64,000 nucleotides of DNA, taken from the NCBI GenBank assembly GCA_963717135.1, contig CAVQVN010000009.1:1426001-1490000 (forward strand), given 5' to 3'. The DNA is from UBA4744 sp963717135. GTDB lineage: Bacteria; Actinomycetota; Acidimicrobiia; Spongiisociales; UBA4744. Both the position numbers and the translations under genes were made by a program. The notes beneath the pieces were generated by a model, which saw only the letters and a list, made by a program, of their open reading frames with translations, was not told the origin of the DNA and made no database searches. This document shows, in pieces, positions 60,323 to 64,000 of the stretch (positions are counted from its first letter, which is position 1; every line of letters starts with the position of its first letter).

Positions 60323-61504
60323 ATGGGCGCGGTCATCATCGGGATCGCCAGAACGCCCCTCGGCAAGTTTGGAGGCGGACTGGCCTCGCTGCGTGCGGTC
60401 GAATTGGGGAGCGAAGCCATCAAAGGCGCGCTCGACCGTGCGCGGCTCGATCCGGCTCTCGTCGACGAGGTGATATTCGGGCAGGTGCTCCAGGCCGGCG
60501 AAGGCCAGATCACGGCCCGACAGGCGGCCGTCCGGGCGGGAGTGCCGATGACGGTACCTTCGACCACCATCAACAAGGTCTGCCTTTCTGGTATGACCGC
60601 GGTGGCCATGGCCGACCGATCTGTGCGGCTGGGAGAAGCCTCCTTCGTCGTGGCCGGGGGCATGGAGAGCATGAGCAACGCCCCGTACCTCGTGCCCGGC
60701 GCCCGCTGGGGAGCGCGCATGGGCGATGCCCAGCTGATCGACGTGATGATGCACGACGGGCTCCGATGCTCGTTTGACCATTGCGCCATGGGTGAATCAT
60801 CCGACTTGAAGAATGCCAAGCTGGGTATCTCGCGGGCACAGCAGGACGAGTGGGCGGCAGAGAGCCACCGGCGGGCGGCGCAGGCCGTCGAAGCAGGGGC
60901 ATTCAAGGATGAAATCGTCACCATCCTGGTCCCCCAGCGCAAAAAGGATCCGATCGCCGTCGAACTCGACGAGGGGATAAGAGCGGACACGACGGTCGAG
61001 ACATTGAGCCGGCTCAAGCCGGCGTTCACAGCCGAGGGCACCACGACGGCCGGAAACGCTTCTCAGATCTCGGACGGGGCCGCGGCGGTCATCGTGGCGG
61101 ACCGTGCGGCCGCTGAGGCAGCGGGGATGGCGATCCTGGCCGAAATCGTTGCGTACGGACAGATCGGAGGCCCCGATGCCACGTTGCAGGAACGGCCCGC
61201 CGAAGCGCTGAGTGTTGCTCTGAAGAAGGCGGGAATGGCCCCCGGGGACCTCGACCTCATCGAAATCAACGAGGCCTTCGCCTCGGTAGCCCGGTGGTCG
61301 GCTCAGATGCTAGACCTCGACCACGACCGGGTGAACGTCAACGGCGGCGCAGTTGCTCTAGGTCACCCGATCGGAGCCACCGGCGCTCGTCTAGTCGTCA
61401 CACTGGTGAATGAGCTCACCCGGCGAGGTGGCGGGATAGGCGCAGCCACTTTATGCGGTGGGGGCGGACAAGGGGACGCGTTGATCATCAAGGTGGGGGG
61501 ATAA
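60323..61504 (+). CDS. Acetyl-CoA acetyltransferase (thiolase)
   Basis: 393 residues, the family length. Catalytic residues: Cys in NKVCLSGMTAV (about 88), His in ALGHPIGATGAR (about 348) and Cys in LCGGGGQGDA (about 378). It joins or splits acetyl-CoA and acetoacetyl-CoA. Divergent from the epimerase with a 58-bp spacer; glpX begins immediately after its TAA. Confidence 0.94.
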   Translation: MGAVIIGIARTPLGKFGGGLASLRAVELGSEAIKGALDRARLDPALVDEVIFGQVLQAGEGQITARQAAVRAGVPMTVPSTTINKVCLSGMTAVAMADRSVRLGEASFVVAGGMESMSNAPYLVPGARWGARMGDAQLIDVMMHDGLRCSFDHCAMGESSDLKNAKLGISRAQQDEWAAESHRRAAQAVEAGAFKDEIVTILVPQRKKDPIAVELDEGIRADTTVETLSRLKPAFTAEGTTTAGNASQISDGAAAVIVADRAAAEAAGMAILAEIVAYGQIGGPDATLQERPAEALSVALKKAGMAPGDLDLIEINEAFASVARWSAQMLDLDHDRVNVNGGAVALGHPIGATGARLVVTLVNELTRRGGGIGAATLCGGGGQGDALIIKVGG

Positions 61505-62491
61505 ATGATTGAAGCACCTGAGAGGAATTTGGCTCTGGAGTTGGTTCGGGTAACAGAGGCGGCAGCTTTGGCCGCGGCCCGCTGGCAGGGGCGAGGTGAC
61601 AAGGATGCCGTCGATCAGGCGGCGGTTGACGGCATGAGGACCATCATGGCCACCGTCGACATAGACGGAGTCATCGTCATCGGCGAGGGCGAAAAGGACG
61701 AGGCGCCCATGTTGTACAACGGTGAGAAGGTCGGAAATGGGAAGGGCATGGCCGTCGACGTGGCGGTCGATCCGGTGGATGGCACCCGGCTCACCGCCGA
61801 AGGGATGATGGGCGCCCTGGCAGTTATCGGTCTGGCCGAGCGCGGATCGATGTACGCCCCGGGAAGTCTGGTCTACATGGACAAGATCGCCGTCGGACCG
61901 GAGGCGGCCGGCATGGTCGACCTGGACGCGCCGGTCAAACGCAACCTGACCCGAGTAGCCAAGGCACTTGGAAAGGACGTCAACGACCTGACGGCCATCA
62001 TTCTCGACCGGCCCCGAAACCAGAAGTACATCGATGATGTCCGACGGGCGGGCGCCCGGATCCGACTGATCCGCGACGGCGATGTGTCCGGAGCCATTTC
62101 CACAGTCCGGGAGGAAACCGGCATCGACATCCTGCTGGGGATCGGCGGATCACCCGAGGCGGTGATCGCCGCATCCGCTTTGATCTGCATGGGTGGAGAA
62201 ATCCAATGCAAGCTCTGGCCTCGCGATGAGAGCGAAAAGGAGTACGCCCTGGAGAACGATCTCGATCTCCAACAAGTCCTCACAACCAAAGACCTGGTCG
62301 ATTCCGACAACGTGTTCTTCGCCGCCACCGGGGTCACCGACGGCGAGCTGGTCGATGGAGTCGACTACTATGCCAACGGAGCACGCACGCATTCGGTGGT
62401 CATGCGTTCGAGGACCGGGTCGATCCGTTTCATCGAAACCCACCACGACTTGCGGAAGCTGCGGACCATGAGCGCAGTGGAATACGGATAG
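61505..62491 (+). CDS. glpX: Fructose-1,6-bisphosphatase class II
   Basis: 328 residues. The class II metal-site motif VDPVDGT is present, with VIVIGEGEKDEAPML, GMMGALAVI and GIGGSPEAV. It performs the irreversible step of gluconeogenesis. Its ATG directly follows the thiolase stop. Confidence 0.95.
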   Translation: MIEAPERNLALELVRVTEAAALAAARWQGRGDKDAVDQAAVDGMRTIMATVDIDGVIVIGEGEKDEAPMLYNGEKVGNGKGMAVDVAVDPVDGTRLTAEGMMGALAVIGLAERGSMYAPGSLVYMDKIAVGPEAAGMVDLDAPVKRNLTRVAKALGKDVNDLTAIILDRPRNQKYIDDVRRAGARIRLIRDGDVSGAISTVREETGIDILLGIGGSPEAVIAASALICMGGEIQCKLWPRDESEKEYALENDLDLQQVLTTKDLVDSDNVFFAATGVTDGELVDGVDYYANGARTHSVVMRSRTGSIRFIETHHDLRKLRTMSAVEYG

Positions 62492-62600
62492 CGAGCTTCG
62501 CTCGCAGTTGTGAGTAGTCAGTCGCTCGCCCGAGGCTCGCTTTCAGTTCTTAGTCGGTGGCAGTGACTGAGGACTGATGACTGACTACTGACAACTCCCT
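62492..62600. repeat. Heptanucleotide-like array (GACTGAT/ACTGACT units)
   Basis: After GCGAGCTTCGCTCGC, which is palindromic, come AGTAGTCAGTCGC and CAGTGACTGAGGACTGATGACT, then GACTACTGACAACT, again with 7-bp spacing. It separates the convergent glpX and HAD genes. Confidence 0.65.
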
Positions 62601-63260
62601 CTAAATCGCTCCCCCTACACGTAGCGCCTCCACCAACGACTCCACCACCGGCACACCGGCTGCCTTGAGCTGATCGGCGGGGTGGGCGCCGCTGGTATAG
62701 AGCACGCAGTTGAGACCGAGAGCCGAAGCTGCGTCGGCGTCGTCCAGCGCATCCCCGACTATCAGAATCTCCGAAGGGACGGTCTGTCCGGCCAGGTCCT
62801 CATCGACGGCCAGCAGGTGCCGGGCCAGATACTCCTGTTTGCGATCACCGGGGGTCCCCCGCAACCCGTCAATCCGAACCAGGAACTTGCTCAATCCGCG
62901 GCGATCAACTTGCGGAACCAATTCATCGTGCCAGTACATCGATAGCAGGGACTGGCTCAACCCGCCTTCCTGGGCGGCCGTCAGGGCTTCCAGCGCGTCG
63001 TCGGCCAAATCTGCCGAATCCACCCGACGACGGTAGGAGGCGTGAAAGGCTCGATCGAAAGCCAACCATTCGGATTGTTGGATCTCCCGCCCGAGCAACC
63101 GCTCATAAAAGAGGAGTACGGGACGTGTGTAGTTCGCCCCGTACTCCTCAATTGTGATCGGCCGGCGATCTACCATCGCCAGCGTGTCGTTGACGGCCGC
63201 CACGACGACGGCGACGTCGTCGAGCAGTGTTCCGTTCCAGTCCCAGACGATGTGGTGCAC
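62601..63260 (-). CDS. HAD superfamily hydrolase (phosphatase)
   Basis: 219 residues. Motif I is VWDWNGTLLDD, with Asn replacing the usual second Asp (D-x-N), a variant common in actinobacterial relatives. Motif II LSMYWHDEL and motif IV ILIVGDALDDADAA follow. A cap helical domain is inserted. The substrate is unknown. Confidence 0.85.
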   Translation of the reverse strand: MHHIVWDWNGTLLDDVAVVVAAVNDTLAMVDRRPITIEEYGANYTRPVLLFYERLLGREIQQSEWLAFDRAFHASYRRRVDSADLADDALEALTAAQEGGLSQSLLSMYWHDELVPQVDRRGLSKFLVRIDGLRGTPGDRKQEYLARHLLAVDEDLAGQTVPSEILIVGDALDDADAASALGLNCVLYTSGAHPADQLKAAGVPVVESLVEALRVGGAI

Positions 63261-63343
63261 CGTCGGGACATTAGGGAGTTCAATCCCAAGAGGCGGCCCG
63301 GCGATTGTCGCCAGACCGCCCCGGAAACGGCTCTGTCGGTTTC

Positions 63344-63637
63344 TTACTCGGCTACGCGGTCCTTCAGGCCCTTGGCCGGACGGAACTTCGCGTGCTTCTT
63401 GGCTGCGATCTGGATCGCGGCACCGGTGGCCGGGTTACGGCCGACGCGGGCCTTGCTCCGGCTGGTGTAGAAGGTGCCGAAACCTGAGACACGCACTTCA
63501 CGATCGGCATCGAGCTCGACAGCGATGATGCCCTTGCCGGGGTCACTGCTGAAGATCGCATCGATCACTTCCGCGGCCTTCGCCTTGGACAGATCGGTCT
63601 TCTTCGCAAGCTTGTCCGCCATCTCGGTTTTGTTCAC
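63344..63637 (-). CDS. HU/IHF family DNA-binding protein
   Basis: 97 residues from GTG 63637 (GGGGAGG precedes it). NKTEMADKLAKKTDLSKAKAAEVIDAIF, VSGFGTFYTSRSKARVGRNPATGAAIQIAA and KFRPAKGLKDRV are the full HU fold; the arm has the conserved RNPATG with Pro. It lacks the long Lys/Ala tail of mycobacterial and streptomycete HU proteins. Confidence 0.93.
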   Translation of the reverse strand: MNKTEMADKLAKKTDLSKAKAAEVIDAIFSSDPGKGIIAVELDADREVRVSGFGTFYTSRSKARVGRNPATGAAIQIAAKKHAKFRPAKGLKDRVAE

Positions 63638-63761
63638 TCCGCCTCCCCTCGTTACTGCGGCCGGCATCTCCGGCTTTCGCGTGGGTACCGCAATCATGCG
63701 GTGTAGGAAAAACTACAGGGTTTTCGGAGCTTTTCCGAGGATTGTCGTCGACATCCTCCGG

Positions 63762-64000
63762 TCAATGACCCGCTTCGGTCGTCTCCATGAGCTGCTCGAA
63801 GCGCGTGTCGTAGGTGTCTGCGAGCGTACTCCACCCGAACCTGGACATGGCCCGAACGAGTTCGGAGGACATCGAGTGCACTTCTGATCGATGAGTGAGC
63901 GCCCATCGAAGCTGGTCGACCAGCACTTCGTCATCGTCGTACAAGCACGCCCGGTGGTAGTCACTTGGGATCAACTCCGGGTAGGAAAGCCGGTTGGGCA
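63762..64000 (-). CDS. Probable tRNA-queuosine alpha-mannosyltransferase (QTMAN/DUF3524), C-terminal part
   Basis: The frame enters from the right edge. The visible end PNRLSYPELIPSDYHRACLY is the conserved C-terminal donor-site segment of GTDC1/DUF3524 enzymes (PNRLSYPELIP), which add mannose to queuosine in tRNA. It then reads DDDEVLVDQL and ends TEAGH. The rest of the gene is beyond the window. GT-B identity is likely; the precise substrate is inference. Confidence 0.6.
   Translation of the reverse strand, partial: PNRLSYPELIPSDYHRACLYDDDEVLVDQLRWALTHRSEVHSMSSELVRAMSRFGWSTLADTYDTRFEQLMETTEAGH

Overview
The window is high-GC DNA from a member of the Actinomycetota. WhiB, two SARP-type (BTAD) regulators, an acyl-CoA carboxylase epsilon-like subunit and several small ECF sigma/anti-sigma pairs all point there. 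Within the phylum, an uncultured Acidimicrobiia-like lineage is my best guess, but that is inference. Most of the window is ordinary chromosome. One integrated element of about 11.5 kb sits in a tRNA-Pro gene.

Left part (1-14.2 kb): the end of an MFS drug exporter, an AfsR-like regulator abutting a NUDIX relic, a secreted HELAH protein, an intact NUDIX hydrolase with FxsA, selA-selB for selenocysteine insertion, a WhiB protein, an NfeD-like membrane protein, a receiver-only response regulator and a CorC-type CBS protein. From 14.4 to 19.4 kb there is a glycan cluster (GT4, an alpha-alpha barrel glycosidase-like protein, GH130, GT4). From 19.5 to 22.7 kb two ECF sigma/anti-sigma operons converge; one carries a membrane thioredoxin and a DUF2892 protein. 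From 22.8 to 26.3 kb there are secreted or membrane proteins and a divergent TetR gene with a perfect inverted-repeat operator candidate. From 26.8 to 36.3 kb there is a 1574-residue membrane protein, a third ECF sigma factor coupled to a beta-propeller/cupredoxin/thioredoxin fusion, and an Atg22-like MFS protein.

The island (about 36443-48003) is bounded by a 43-bp perfect repeat of the tRNA-Pro(CGG) 3' end. It carries two BrnT-like toxin modules, an IS110 transposase broken by two shifts, a very large BTAD-kinase-ATPase-WD40 protein whose reading frame breaks at a seven-G tract, a SEC-C protein with a coupled 49-codon ORF, an excisionase and a tyrosine integrase. It also holds a LigD-polymerase relic and a 130-bp inverted-repeat element.

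Right part (48.1-64 kb): housekeeping genes. These are a MazG-like protein, asd-lysC, a cyclophilin, a PHP phosphoesterase, murJ, a GT2/HEAT/receiver/membrane-protein set, acyl-CoA carboxylase epsilon with methylmalonyl-CoA epimerase, a thiolase, glpX, a HAD phosphatase, HU, and the C-terminus of a probable tRNA-queuosine mannosyltransferase.

A striking genome-wide feature is a set of intergenic arrays, all with a 7-bp period but with different unit sequences (TTTCAGG, GAGTCAC, GGGACTC, AGCTGAT, GTACTAG, GCCGCTG and others), at eight places. Some share a conserved linker, so they look like a composite repeat family rather than random microsatellites.
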